Assembly: GCF_022539665.2 (NCBI RefSeq)
Contig: NC_081340.1
Span: forward strand, 7,997,357-8,061,356
DNA: 64,000 bases
Direction of reading: 5' to 3'
From: Daphnia carinata
Lineage: Eukaryota; Arthropoda; Branchiopoda; Diplostraca; Daphniidae
Under the pieces are notes generated by a model that searched no databases, was not told the origin of the DNA, and worked only from the letters and a program-made list of their open reading frames with translations. Within the stretch, counting starts at the first letter, position 1; each line of letters starts with the position of its first letter. Positions 24,415 to 36,745 of the stretch are shown piece after piece. A program made the position numbers and the translations under genes.

Positions 24415-24485
24415 GACCATAGCGGGAATCGAACCCTATACTTCCATCGTGCCCTACCGACACACTATCATTAAGCCATTAGTAC
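24415..24485 (-). repeat. second tRNA-like element, degraded
   Basis: The minus strand has a perfect B-box (GGTTCGATTCC) and a degraded A-box (TGGCTTAATGATAG) at tRNA-like spacing. The arms do not form a standard cloverleaf, so it is classed as a tRNA-derived repeat rather than a tRNA gene. Confidence 0.45.
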
Positions 24486-24960
24486 TGTTTTTATACTGGC
24501 TATTTTTCATAGTATCTTAATAACAGTCTTCAAAACTTAGAAAATTTTTTTAAAATTAACAAAATAAATGGTTAAATAGAGAGAAGAGGAGTTGCCTGTA
24601 AATAAGTGGTTCAAATTGTATCTCGCATCAACGAACGTGATTTCTTCTGATAAAAAATTTTATTAAAGCCGCTAGAGAAAAATTACACATAAAGTTTGTT
24701 GATATGAGCAGTTTGTCTTCCCTTGCTATAGACATACAGAAAAACAGTTTCAGTTCACTAAATCATTTTGTAACGTTTGCGAGAAAATTTTTTTATTAAT
24801 GGGTTTTAATATCAAACTATTTCTCTGTTCTGCTCCTTGGATTTTCATATTCTTCTTCTGACAGGGCTGACAAGGCTGACAGGGGTAGTAGTACATGACT
24901 GTTGGGAACCACATACAGGACGCAAACGGTGTCGAACCCACGTATCCGGCAAAATCATCC

Positions 24961-27714
24961 TCACGTCTTTTTCTTTCCTAAAGGAAGAAGATTGTTTTTA
25001 CTACATATTTTTAGCACATTTGTTATGCTAATGGGCGAGTGTATAATTTATGCTTACCTTGTTGATTCTTTGACTTGATTGGGAAGAAAAATTTGTCCAA
25101 ATTGAGGAAAGGCATTTCCACTACTACAGACAGCACAAACGCTATTGCAAAGGTGATAACCAAAATGCCAACATACGTCGTTGCATAGACACATTCAGTG
25201 AAATAAAAAGGCTTGCGCAGGTGAGACGCATATGCTTTTATCATATTGTAATGGATTAGGTAGGCAGCATAGCTCAACCGGCTAAAAGGGAGAAACAATT
25301 TCCAAGACAAAAATTGGTTGATGAAACCTAATGATACATAATTGAGACACTGAATACAAAAAACTATTTCTCTTGAATAAATAAAAGACTCACCTCCATA
25401 TCCATGAGTACAGGTGAATATGATCCATCCAACGGCAATCGCCCAAGCCGAATGATGGAAAGCTCCATACGAAATTCGAATGAAAGGATTTACCACAGGG
25501 ACTGTAGTCTCGTCCAGGTAGGGAGTCATTCCATAGATAACGGCCAGTGCAAACAGTGTAGCTATAATCCAACCTATACCTGCCAGATACTTTGGAACGA
25601 ATGCAATAGTTATTTACCGATTGTTATGAAGCATCATTTATCAGTCGTTACTTTGTTCATGTAAACTTTTCTATTTTTGGTGTTGTGGAGTATCCATCCT
25701 AGGAGAATTCCTATTAAATATGCGGGAATCCGGCTAAACGTGTCCAAATAATGGTTGTGTACATAGTCATCGATCCTCGCTATTTGTGACCTTGTGACCA
25801 CGCAAGAAATCAGCTTAGTAAGCAGGATGAGTTCATTATTATTTTAAAACGTGAACTTACGGTCTTCCTAGTGGTGTAAGAGAAGCAGGTAAATCGTGGA
25901 TGAAAAAAAGGATAGCTGAGTATCCCAGGGAAATGAGCAAGCAAACTACAGTCCAAAGTAAACCGGCCTTTTTCCAACGCCAAAGTGGATAAATAAAGAG
26001 CGGACTGATCCACAGCATTTGCATGTCACAGGCCAGCGACCAAGACTCAATCATGCCCATCAGGGGATTGCTCATGCTCAGTTCCGTTGTGGCTACGTAA
26101 TTGTTTATGTACAGCATATTGGTCCACCATCTCTGACGGACACCCTTGCTCATCTGTTGCAAGAAATGCCAATCAGGGCCGCTTCCAAGTCGCGGCCAAA
26201 GTGTCGCTATAAAAGCCATCACAGCTGCGTACACGGGCGTAAGTCTTCGTAAATATAAAACACACTTGAACACCTGTTTCGTTGAACATGAAGTGGAGAA
26301 AGTATGTAGGCTATTTGTTACCTGATGTATCGGTGGAAATAAAATCGCTTGATGTTAAAGAATCCATTATTTTGGTCCAACTGACGCATTTGTGTAAATG
26401 CAACTAAAAGGCCACTCATCAAGAAAAAGGAATCAACTGCAAATAAACCATTGGCCAGGCCTTGTACTTCCCATCGTAGTGAATTCTGCAAGAATCCAAA
26501 AGTATTGATCAAGTAAAGTTGGCGATTAAATTAGTTTTAATTGGCAAAATTACCTTTACAGCAGTTTGTTTGTTATAAGAAATTCGTTCAATGGTGAATT
26601 CCGAACCAACATGCATTAGTACAACCCAGCAGATGGTTAGAACTCGAATTCCATGCAGGCAAGCTAAACTATCCTTGGCATCTTCTTGAACCGACAACAA
26701 TGTTTTGCAATTCCTTTTAGCTGAGAAACAATGAAGCAACTGAATTGCAAATGGCTTCCTTGAATCGTCACAGTCATTGTTTGTCCAAGTATGGTGGACT
26801 GTTGCTACAGTGACAACAATGCCTAAAAAGCAAAACACTGACCTGGAAGTCAAATTGAAAAAGAATAACTCTCATCAGTCCAATTTCTTGAAACTGTTAC
26901 GCTGCTGAATACTAAATTTACAGAACGATGAGCGCCAGATTGTCGATTGTGCCGTTTGCAAGAATTTTCTCCTGGGTGTAACAGTAGTCTTCGCTTGATG
27001 TGGCCACGATAGAGAAATTTTTACCGTTGCTGACACGGTATCCGACTTGCTGAGCAACTGCAGAACGTAAGTCTCGTGCACTGCATGTTGATGGAAGACA
27101 AAAACCGACGCTGGGTTTTAGAAAATTTGACGACTTTTCGATTGGTTCTTCTTCTTTCCAATTCTCAACACTGTTCGATATGCCACCGGAATCGACTTGT
27201 TTCAATCCGAAAAATACGGTGCAATATTGCCCTTGGAAAGGGATTCCATCTGATTGTACAGAAACACATCCATCAAACAATCCCGTTTCATGGTGAACGT
27301 CGCTATTTTCTTCAATGTAAATCAAGTTTTCTATCAATCTGCCAGACGATTCGTACACTGCATCAAATAATTTACAATTAAGCATTATTAATACAATTAA
27401 TTATAGATATTTCATTATCACAATAGTCGATTAAATTGAAATGCAGCATATAGTTTGCCACTTCACTTACTTTTGACTGCCCATGTTTGGCGATCTCGAA
27501 GAGCCACTAAGTATTCCCGTGAATGTTGGATGCATGTTTCACTGACATTAGAAGCTGCTAATGCGGTAGGTACACTCGAATAAATCCACCAATCGCCAAT
27601 TCCTTGATTTCCATTTTCACCAACAGGGGGTAGCGTAAGTCCACTGACTATGAATCCATGGGGGAAAATGGAAAATACAACTAAACAGACAAAAAGCGGC
27701 CGACTACTCGACAT
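24961..27714 (-). CDS. NRF-6-like membrane acyltransferase (gene B)
   Basis: A secreted-side NRF domain plus acyltransferase-3 multispan enzyme, paralogous to gene A. Exons: 27471-27714, 26922-27357, 26554-26842, 26322-26485, 25861-26244, 25652-25790, 25394-25589, 25058-25327, 24961-24977, predicting 712 aa. The signal peptide is at residues about 5-25. The NRF domain runs about 40-225 with CLPSTC. The acyltransferase region has the histidine in VLTICWVVLMH, then FFLMSGLLVAF, SLACDMQML and HGYGG. Exon phases are the same as in genes A and C. The 17-nt final exon is inferred from the paralogues (donor at 25057, acceptor at 24978) and gives the C-terminus GKKKT, a KKxx-type ER-retrieval signal. 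Without that splice the frame would run to a stop at 25023. The gene spans the left breakpoint of the tandem duplication: exons 1-4 lie inside unit 1 and exons 5-9 outside, so only this copy is complete. Confidence 0.87.
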
Positions 27715-28332
27715 GACAACGATAAGAATTCAAATGGTTGAAACCATCAAATCTTCGAGTCTTCCAACCTGTATGTAGGTCATTTGTATCGTAGAAACCT
27801 GGTTACAACAAACCGGTTCCTGATATAATTACCTGTATTGCTCCCATTTACAACTCGATGTTAGTCAGAAAACTTGTTTTCCCTGTTTGTTATTGCATTC
27901 CGGTCCTGGCGTAGCAATAGCAAACTCTTCTTCTCTCGTCTTCACATAGAGAGAGTTTCGGATTCCGTCTATTACAGCATTTGCATCCTTCCTGCGCCAT
28001 TTTGCATTTTCATTAGAGCTTGTACGAAAAATTACACGTACTTTTTGGTTTTTAGCAACAATCGTTTGTGTCTTTTTTTATTACGAAAATAGAAGGACTT
28101 GGTTAGGGTTAACCTAAATCTTTACATTTTACGAACTTTAATATTCTGTCATCGGTGGCTTTCACTTTGGAAGACATTTTTCTGTTCTCTCCAAGAAATA
28201 ATGTTATCAAACCTTGATCTATAAGAAATTCGGTCAGGATAATAAAGGCAATTGCAACTTTGTTTTGTAAAATAATTTCATTACCTATTCATGATTTATT
28301 CCGCTACTTTGGTCGGCAGATCCGTTACAGAA
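27715..28332. other. spacer between NRF-6-like genes B and C
   Basis: No gene is seen. It holds the gene B 5' flank with the shared CTACATAC element (27771-27782) and the likely 3' UTR of gene C. It is duplicated at 38153-38785. Confidence 0.5.
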
Positions 28333-31077
28333 TTACGTTTGCTAAATGAAAAATGATGTGTTATCGCCTGTTCATCTTCTACAGAAAAATGGAGAAAAAT
28401 TCACTTACTTTCGTCTTAGGAGCTTTTGAGTTTTCCGAGAACAGAAGTTTGTCCAAATTTTGGAATGGCATATCAACGAAGATGAAGAGAAAGGATGAAA
28501 TAGCAATTGCGGATAACAGAATTCCCAAAAATGTTGTAACGACATACATGTCGCTTACGTACAACGGTTTACGTGTGTTAGCTCCGTATGAAAGAATAAA
28601 GCTGAGGTTAGTCAGATAAACCCCATAACTTAATCGACTAAACGGCAGAAACACTTTCCACGATAGAAAGAGATCGATAAAACCTAATGGGCAAAATTTC
28701 AATGAGTTGATAAGTTTCTGACACCAAATAATGAATAAGTGGCATACCTCCGTATCCGTGAGTACAGGCGAAGACAACCCAACCAACCGCAATCACCCAA
28801 ACCGAATGGTGAAGAACTCCATAAGAGAATCGAACAAATGGATTTATGACTGGAACTGCATTTTCATCCACGTACGGAAACATTGCGTAGATGACGAGTA
28901 ATCCGAAAAGTATGGCCAATATCCAGCAACCAGTCACTAGACACTTGAAATCAATGGATTTTTAAACTTTGTTTAGTTCTACAAATTAAAAGCGATTGTA
29001 CTTTATTGATGTGAATTTTCTTATTCTTTGTCTTGTGAAGCAGCCATCCGAGGAGAATTCCTATAATGTACGGAGGCATCCTGGCAAATGTATCCAAGTA
29101 ATGTTTATTCGCGAATGCGTCTAGCTTGACAAGTTCCGATCTAAACGCCGAGAAACGAAGAAAATTAATAATATAGACGTTCACCTTCTCACTAACAGTT
29201 CTACAAATATTTCCTTACTTTCTGGACAATTGAATTGTGGCGGGTAGATCATATGAGATGAATGCATTAAGAGAAATGCCGAAAAGGGTCAATAAGCTGA
29301 TTGTCGTCCAAATTATTCCAGCTTTTTGCCAACGCCAAATTGGATAAATGAACAATGGGCTTAACCAAAACATTTGCATGTCGCAGGCAACGTACCATGC
29401 CTCACCAAACCCATAATCAGGGCTGGTAAATCGAGTAGGAAAGACGTAGTTGTTTATGTAAAGGAGGTGGGAATGCCAATTACCACGAACACTTTGGCTA
29501 AAGCGTTGCACAAAATTCCAATCAGGTCCCGTTCCCAGATGCGGGAGGACGGTAATGATGAACATCAAAACGAATGCATATGCTGGAGTTAACCTTCAAT
29601 AATAATGCAAAAGGTTATTGGATGCTAATAAAGCTATGCAGTTTGAATACCTTAGATATCTACGAATGTAGAATCGTTTGATATTGAAGAATCCGTTGTT
29701 TTGGTCCAAATAGCGCATTTGCCCAAAGGCAACTAAAAGTCCACTTATCAAGAAAAACGTGTCTACGACGAAGGTGGCATGAGCGATGAACTGAGCTTCC
29801 CATCGAAATACCGACTATACAAAAAGGTAAAATTCTTTAAAATTGTTTACTCTTTTCAATACAAAATTTAAAGAAGTTTAGATACGCTCTACGAATAGCA
29901 AAAGGAAAGCGTAACATTAAAAATAATTAAAAAGTCACCTTCAAAGCCATTGGCCTGTTGTAGATCTGCCTAGCGACTGTGCCCATTCCGCAGAAGTGGA
30001 GTAACACAAGCCAGAAGGAACTCAAGACCCGGATTCCGTGCAAACAAGATAAACTGCTTTTTGCATCTTCGCTAGTGGACAACAATGATCTGCAGTTTCT
30101 TTGAGCAGAGAAACAACGCAGCAGCTGAAGGGCAAATGATTTCGGGGAGTCATTTGAAACTTCATTTTCAGTCCACGCATCGTGAACTGTTGCTGATAGA
30201 ACGATAAAAGCTAAAAGACAGAAAACCGACCTGAAAATGTTCAAAATATTAAGTAACATAAATGACTAAGTCATCGAGCTATTTAAACAGAAAAAAAAAT
30301 GAATTAGACTTACAAAACGATACGGGTGAATGTATCGAACGTCGTACTATTGATTTTCTCTTGCGTGTAGCAATTATTTTCGCTTGCCAACACGGTGATC
30401 GAGAAATTTGCACCTTTAGTGACACGATATCCAACTCGTTGGCTGATAGCTGAGCGTAAATCCTTTGCTGTGCAACTTGACGGGAGGCAAAAACCTACTG
30501 CTGGCTTTGCGCTGTCATAAACGTTTTCTTGCGATGTCCAATAGTCATCACTCGAGGTTGTTTCGTGGTCATCGACACTTTGATCGTTTGTTACAGGTTT
30601 CAGGCCAAAAAATACAGTGCAATACTGCCCATGGAAAGCGATTGGATCCGATCGGACAGAGATACAGTCGTCAAACAATCCAGACTCGATGTGCACGTTT
30701 TCGCTCCCGGCAATATAGAGGAGGTGTTCGACCAATCTTCCGGAGGATTCGTACACTACATTGAGATAACATTAGCACTATTCAACAAACTTTTCTATTA
30801 ATCTATTAAAGTTTGAGGCTATTCCTTCCAACTTACTTTTTACTGCCCACGATTGACGACTGCGAAGGGCTACGAGATATTCCTGTGTATGTTGCAGACA
30901 ATTCTCACTGATATTCGCTGTCGTAGATCTAGTCGGAACACTCGAGTCAATCCAGTACATTTCATCATTTTCTCGATTCAAATTTTCGTAGATGAGGCTA
31001 TTGGCCGATGGTAACTGAAATAAATTGATAATAAGAATTAAATATGCTAACCACCGAAATCCAACACACGTCATCAT
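28333..31077 (-). CDS. NRF-6-like membrane acyltransferase (gene C, copy 1)
   Basis: Same family and exon layout as genes A and B. Exons: 30837-31077, 30314-30755, 29939-30230, 29651-29814, 29219-29593, 29002-29140, 28748-28943, 28409-28683, 28333-28341, predicting 710 aa. The signal peptide is at residues about 8-26. The NRF domain has CLPSSC. In the acyltransferase region the conserved histidine lies in VLSSFWLVLLH, followed by FFLISGLLVAF, WYVACDMQMF and HGYGG. The last exon is a 9-nt micro-exon giving ...TKQT, a KxKxx-type dilysine signal. It is inferred because the paralogue at 38786 keeps both splice sites; the unspliced alternative ends at 28379. The gene is divergent from the stonustoxin-like gene 1.4 kb away. 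It is clearly more diverged from its unit-2 copy than the flanking genes are. Confidence 0.86.
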
Positions 31078-31683
31078 GGCAGCCTAACCATCACTTGTGT
31101 GGCAGGTCTCGGCACGGCATACCGATTCCTCGCGCATATCGCTGAATGACTTCCAAAGGAAACCTGTTTCGGTAACACATTTTCGTTGTCCAAAATAGTA
31201 TTCTTTGTAAGCGAGAGAAAGCGGCTTGTTCAGGCTGTTCTCCTTTTTAGGGCGCTGACCTCTTAACCGGTTTTCTGGTACGGATGAAATAATTTGTGAT
31301 CAAAGTTACAGCACTAGTATAGAAGGCTAGGCTAAATGCAAGAATCTTCCTTCGATTTTCTCATAACTTTTTTTCGCTTTTGTAGTATTTTCAAAATTAT
31401 CGGATTTTCAAGATAAAGTAGGATAATGATATTACCTGTTTCAAAATTCGGACAATTAGGCAGCTACAGTAACTTCCCACTTAAGTTTTCTATCCAAAGT
31501 GGAAGGTTTTCTCTGAATATGGCGATTTTTTTCGGCATTCGCAATTAATGCACTGAAAAAAAAATCCACCTGAAACTAGAAGGAATACTAGAAGTTCTGC
31601 TTTCGGCATAATTTTTAAGATGGGAAGTTTACAGCCGCACTGTCACCCTATCTATTAAAACTTAAGACGAATTCCAATTCCGC
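31078..31683. other. spacer between divergent genes
   Basis: No coding sequence is supported. It contains the gene C 5' flank. Compared with the copy at 41529-42060, the CTACATA element near the start codon has decayed here. AT-rich. Confidence 0.4.
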
Positions 31684-31932
31684 TTACTTTTTATTGCCTA
31701 CCGTTGTGGACTGCGAAGATCCTTCAATATCCCTGCATATGTTGTTGGCAGTTTTTGATGACACACGCCATCACAGATCCAATTGGAATACTCGAATTAA
31801 CTCAGTACCCTTTGTCGTTCGCCAAATTTTTTTTTCATGCATGGAGCCATTGGTTGTTTGTAACTTTACTAAATTAAATAAAAGAGATAAATATGTTAAC
31901 CAGAGGAAGCGGAGACAAGTCGTCATGATAGC
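31684..31932 (-). pseudogene. decayed first exon of an NRF-6-like gene
   Basis: The minus strand begins MTTCLRFLWLTYLSLLFNL, aligning to the signal-peptide exon of gene C copy 2 (MMTCVKFLCLIYLTLFINL). It then continues with recognisable nucleotide similarity through the end of that exon, including the donor GTAAG at 31684-31688. Several indels break the frame. No other exons of the gene are found. The stretch exists only in unit 1. Confidence 0.65.
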
Positions 31933-32515
31933 GTAACGATTGCGTATGTTCAAAGAAAGAAAGTGATAGCTTACCCTTTACTCCTTCGTGCCTAAGTCCA
32001 TTCCATTTAAGGCTGTGTTGGAACTTGCTTTGGTTGTTATCTTTTCATTTTGTAAATCTAACATACTGTGATCGAGAGAAATCGACATCTTTGGGTTTTC
32101 TTCCTTTCTTGAATTGCATATGAAACAGACCTGCTTCCGATTATACCTGCTGGATTGCAAAGTTTCAGATAATTGCATATTTAATGGCTCAAGTTTGAAA
32201 ACTAGTACAATATACACTAGACAAAATGAAATTTTATTTTAACAGAAACAAAAATTACCTACCAGTTCTAGTCTCAAATGCAACTAATTGTAACTCTTCT
32301 TGATTTCTTGACTTAAAACTTCTTGAAAAGATATCAGCTATGATGGGTGTGATAAAAAAAATTCTGTGATTACTAGGTAGCCATGTTTTTGCCTATGTAA
32401 CCCACAATATTCTTATCAGCAAGTGCTTGTCTGTAGCCAAAAAGAAGAGAAAAAAAACCTTGCTGACTCTTTTGAATACTACATTTTCAACCAGTCCCTC
32501 AGTGCAGCTGGACCA
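31933..32515. other. unit-1-specific spacer and upstream region of the stonustoxin-like gene
   Basis: A minus-strand open frame of 79 codons (31978-32217) lacks splice or family support and is not called. From about 32396 the sequence again aligns with unit 2 (from 42127), so the promoter-proximal part of the stonustoxin-like gene is shared. Confidence 0.35.
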
Positions 32516-34574
32516 ATGTCACCTGATGTTAGTTGCCAAATATTAGAAATACCTGCTTTAGGCAGGAATTTTGAGTTGGGAGGTTTGTATGACAGCCGCA
32601 ATGATCAGCTCTTGCCAGGTAAGAACAAAACAAGTATGCTTTATGTTTGGTGGAAGGGCATCCAGCCTCTGGACTTCCACTTTTAAATTAACTTCGCCAT
32701 CTTCTCCATTCTTTATTAAGGATTTTCACTATGGGATAGATCCGAATTGGAGGCACGTTACTTGAATGTTATCTGTCAAAACCGTACAAGTTTTGTCTTA
32801 ATTGCGTCCGATAAGCTGAGTGAGAAGCTGCAAAAACTCAAAGTAAATGGCGCACTTCAACTGAGCATTCTTTACGGCTTGATTAAGCTTAATGGATCGG
32901 CCAGCTTCTTAAATGAAAAAAAAAAACACTCACCGCGAGTCAAGCATTCACGTTCGATGCCATCACGGCACCTTAGTCAAGTCACTCACTATGCATCATC
33001 TAGGAGAAGGTAAGATCACTCACCTTGATGTTGCTAAAAGTGGAGCAAATAATTTAGCGACGCATGTCGTAACACAAATACAATACGGGGCTGACGCCAC
33101 CTTTACCTTTCGAAAACGCATCAACCAAAGCGAAGACAAGCAATCAGCTAACGGCATGCTCGAAATCTGTGGAAATGCTCTTATCCAAGTATTAGGTCGT
33201 TCTCTGGGAGGCCAATGTGAAGGTGAGAAAGTGGATCTTGACAGTGGAAATGAAACAGGTATCGAATGTAAATTTGAAGGTGATTTCAAAATTCCGCGAG
33301 ATCGTAACACTCCAACCACCTATGAAGAGGCCATCCAGTTTGCAGGACAATTTAGTAACTTCTTACCTGAATGGATAGCAAAAGACACTGCAGGTGGAAA
33401 TGAACCGCTTGGCTTGCCTTGTATCGTGACGCTCTGTCCCCTTGTGAAACTACCGGGAGCCGAGGATGCTCCTATTCTAAAACATCAAATCAATGATATC
33501 CAGGCGTCGCAGTGTGTTCGTGTAATGGAAAACTATGAAGAAATAGAAGAAAAAATAGAAGATTTACTTGATGATCCACTGAGCAGTATTCGTCCGTTTC
33601 GTAGGAAACTCGAATTTTTTCGTGATCAATTTACCTCGTTCCGGACTGACTTAATGTTGAAACTCAAAGACGTAGTTGTCAAAATTCGAAGTGGTGAACA
33701 TGATGTTTCTTTCCTGGGGCAATTCCTGGACCGCATTGGCGATGAACAATTCGTCTTCCATCCCAATCGCATTGAGTCATGGCTGGAAGAAAAACACGAA
33801 GAGCTTTGCATGGTGAAAAGATTTAAAAATATACTTACCACTCAGCTAGGAGTTGACAATAAAGACAGGATTCTTATTTTTCCTACCGAGAAAGAAATTC
33901 GTGAACACATGACAGCTGCATCCATTCGTCACGCTGTTCACTTTGTGCTCACGTCGATGGCATCCCCGGAAAGTTTTCTTCAGCTCTCTAAAACAACAAG
34001 GCTTGATTTGAGTGATAATGCGGGAAATTCACCTACCGTAGACAAAGACCAGCAATGGCATATGGACAACAACGTCCTTTTGCACATCGAAGATGAAATT
34101 TCAGACTATGTCGAGTTCATCAAAGCAAACATAGACGATCAGAGAATTGTTTTTGCCATGAAAGTCCTTGAAGATCATGATAAAGAGTGCACTTCCGGAT
34201 CGTCCGTGTTTGTCTATGAAAATGGAATAATGGTTAGGAAGAATTACGAGTTGCCCGGAATTCCTCGTTCAGTCAACATCGAATGGGATGACGATTCAAA
34301 CCAGCTCATTACTTTCTTAGCTCCTGCCAAAGGAGAAATTCTACAGTATCGAATTAATCGTACCGAGAATTTAAAGCATGTGAGCTCCGTCGCCAAAAAA
34401 CCTGTTTTTGTTTTACCAATAAAAAATGCTCTAGCAATGATAGATTGCGGACAAATGGAGATCACTGTGACAGCAGAATGCCTTTACGGCAAAGGACCAC
34501 CTTACAAAGCCTCCATCCTTGAAACATACATGGGAACGCCACTGGAATGGTTAGCTAATCAGGAGTTAAACTGA
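32516..34574 (+). pseudogene. stonustoxin/MACPF-family gene, copy 1, frameshifted
   Basis: Two exons, 32516-32618 and 32721-34574, match copy 2 at 42245-44287. The family is that of fish stonustoxin/neoverrucotoxin subunits, which share a MACPF-like domain with a thioredoxin-like region; many non-venomous animals have homologues of unknown role. The frame is broken by one extra A in an 11-A run (32916-32926), where copy 2 has a shorter run interrupted by a C. Downstream, 549 codons are open to the TGA. The part from about 33495 to 34150 and the last 130 bp are almost identical to copy 2. The break could be genuine decay or a homopolymer sequencing error. No toxicity can be inferred. It faces CLPTM1L exon 9 tail to tail (about 210 bp). 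Confidence 0.72.
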
Positions 34575-34784
34575 AAACCGATGTGGTGAAACGTTACAAC
34601 ACGCTCCATAGATATCCCACGAAAACAAAAGAATTAAATCTATAAATTTTTTGCTCACAAGATTCAAAACATAAAAAAAATAAGTCAAATTAAAGGGGAA
34701 AATATAACAACGTGAATGTATTAATCGAATTACCACCTCCTTATGTTGAATACAACCTAGGTGTCGGCAACAGTTATTGACCAT

Positions 34785-36745
34785 TCATTTATCTTTTTTG
34801 TCTTCTTCAGTTATTTGCTGATGTTCTTCACCGGTAGCACCAAATTCATTCATTCGTTTCTTATCGACAGGATACAACCTGTGCAAGACAAAAAGGTTAA
34901 ATGGAAAACTTCATCGTTCTTGCTTGAGAAAAGACTGCATATTGCTAAATTTTTTACCATCTTTGGTAAAGGTAGATGAGAAATACCGCGTCATCTCGGA
35001 AACAAGCCACACGATGAGCCGTCGGCATGGTAATGATGAAAGCAAAAATATCGTCGATGAACGTGTTAAAGGCCTTAGTGAAAAAATGATTATCCTTAGA
35101 ACTAGGGAACTGGAGAGCAGTCGTTATTTTTAAAAAATACCTTGTACATAAAAGCTCGCCAGGGCAAGTGGGCAACTGATTTGAGTTTATAGTTCACAAA
35201 TAGTTGTGGCAGCATAAAAAGGAACCCAAACGCGTAGACACCATTTACCATGCTTTGCAATCCCCAAGAATACCAACTGCTCGACAATATTTTAAAACGA
35301 TATTCTTCAGATTAGGTTACATTTCTTCGTTATGAAAATTTTTATGTTATGATAAGAAAAAACTTACCTTCGGTGGGACGTGTAAATGAGAGAATAGATA
35401 GCACCAGCTACACAGAGAGGGTAGAGCACATAAGACAAGTATTTCATACTCATTGAATCGTATTGCTCTGTTTCGGCTTCTTCCTGATTCGCCGACTGGC
35501 CAAAGTTAAGTCGAGGCACTCCATTTATCCATTCAAGGGTTATCCTATATGCCTTGGTTACCTTCCAAACCTTCGCAAAAGTTATTCAGAAACAATTTGT
35601 AAAGAAGAAATTTTAGCTACAATGGAAATTCAAATAGTGTAAAGAAATCAAACGAAAATACCTCAATCAGAGTTCCGATGGCAGCTGGAATAACAACCAG
35701 AAGACTGGTGTTCTCGTCGACCAAATATAAAAATATGATAAACTGACTAAAAGCCCTCCAAAGCAAGGTGCGCGATGACAGCCCAACCATATTTTCCCTA
35801 TCACGCCAAAAGTAAATGTCGTTTTTGAAAGCCAAAAAATCAAACAGCATCTATAAAAAAAAATATTAATGCATAAGAACTTGATAAGGATAAGCTTTTG
35901 TCATGACGTACGTGAAGCGCAGCAACTATAAAGGTGACACAGAGTAGAACGATGTTTGTATCAGCGAAAATCCCTTTCAGTTCATCGATATCCTTTTCGG
36001 TGAAGCCCATCTGGCGAAGGGTGTGCATGGCAGCGCTAAACTGCATCCAAAGTCGTAGTTTGCCAAATGAGATTGGCGAATAAACCAATTCCACTGGAAA
36101 GTCTTTCACGGACTGGTTGACGGGAACGAGATCCGCTAGGCGACAACCGAGTAAGTCGATGTAAACAACAGGTAAGTATTCACCTTTGGGCGAATAACTG
36201 CAGAAAGAAGCAAAAAAAAAAGGATGAGCATGCCTAGGATTGTACATTGTGATACATACCTTAGAACTTGAGCAATATCAGGAGGTATTTCCTTTTTTGG
36301 TAATGACTCTTTGTGATCCAATATATTCAAAACTAACTTGGAATAGATGTGCGTCACTGGTTTTTCTTTTTTCTCTTTTTCAAGCTGTTTAACGAACATT
36401 GTTGAAGTAAATGATTCAAACAATCGAAAATAGAAAACCCACATGTTCTTTATCTCTAATCAAATTGAATGATTCTTGAACAGGTGTTTGATAGACAGAA
36501 ATGGCTGTTGCAGCATAGCTTGTAGTAGGGTCTTGTAAAGCCTGCGTCCATTCATCTGAGTTCCATTGCTGTGATTTTTTTGCCAGAAAGGCATGAAAAA
36601 AAAGAGTCCCATTTCTTCTTGTTTTGTAAGGTAGAGGAATGTTAATTGTTTTTGTCAGGGTGATGTCAAGTTTAATATCAAACTGGTCAACTAAAACTGT
36701 GTCTGCATAAGAAAACCTTTCAGACGGTGTGACAAACAGAAGCAT
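34785..36745 (-). pseudogene. CLPTM1L copy 1, lacking exon 1, fused to an NRF-6 5' end
   Basis: Exons 2-9 of CLPTM1L are present and open: 36443-36745, 36260-36384, 35912-36197, 35662-35850, 35368-35570, 35141-35276, 34958-35073, 34785-34878. They are nearly base-identical to the complete copy at 44499-46689. The first exon, carrying the start codon and signal anchor, is absent: at 36752 the sequence switches into gene B exon 4. Without its own promoter and start, expression would depend on the truncated NRF-6 promoter (see 36759-38152). The exons themselves carry no disabling change that I can see, so loss of function comes from the 5' truncation, and the copy must be young or kept similar by conversion. 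Confidence 0.85.

Noticed and set aside
27076..27381. Plus-strand open frames opposite NRF-6 exon 2 (also 37513-37818, 30465-30764, 40925-41224)
   Set aside because: They are conserved only because the opposite-strand exon is conserved; the minus-strand reading has the domain, phases and splice sites.
28379..28409. A 30-bp intron or unspliced end for gene C copy 1
   Set aside because: Thirty bases is too short for a spliceosomal intron. The 67-bp intron to 28341 is conserved in position and outcome in the second copy, so the micro-exon model is preferred.
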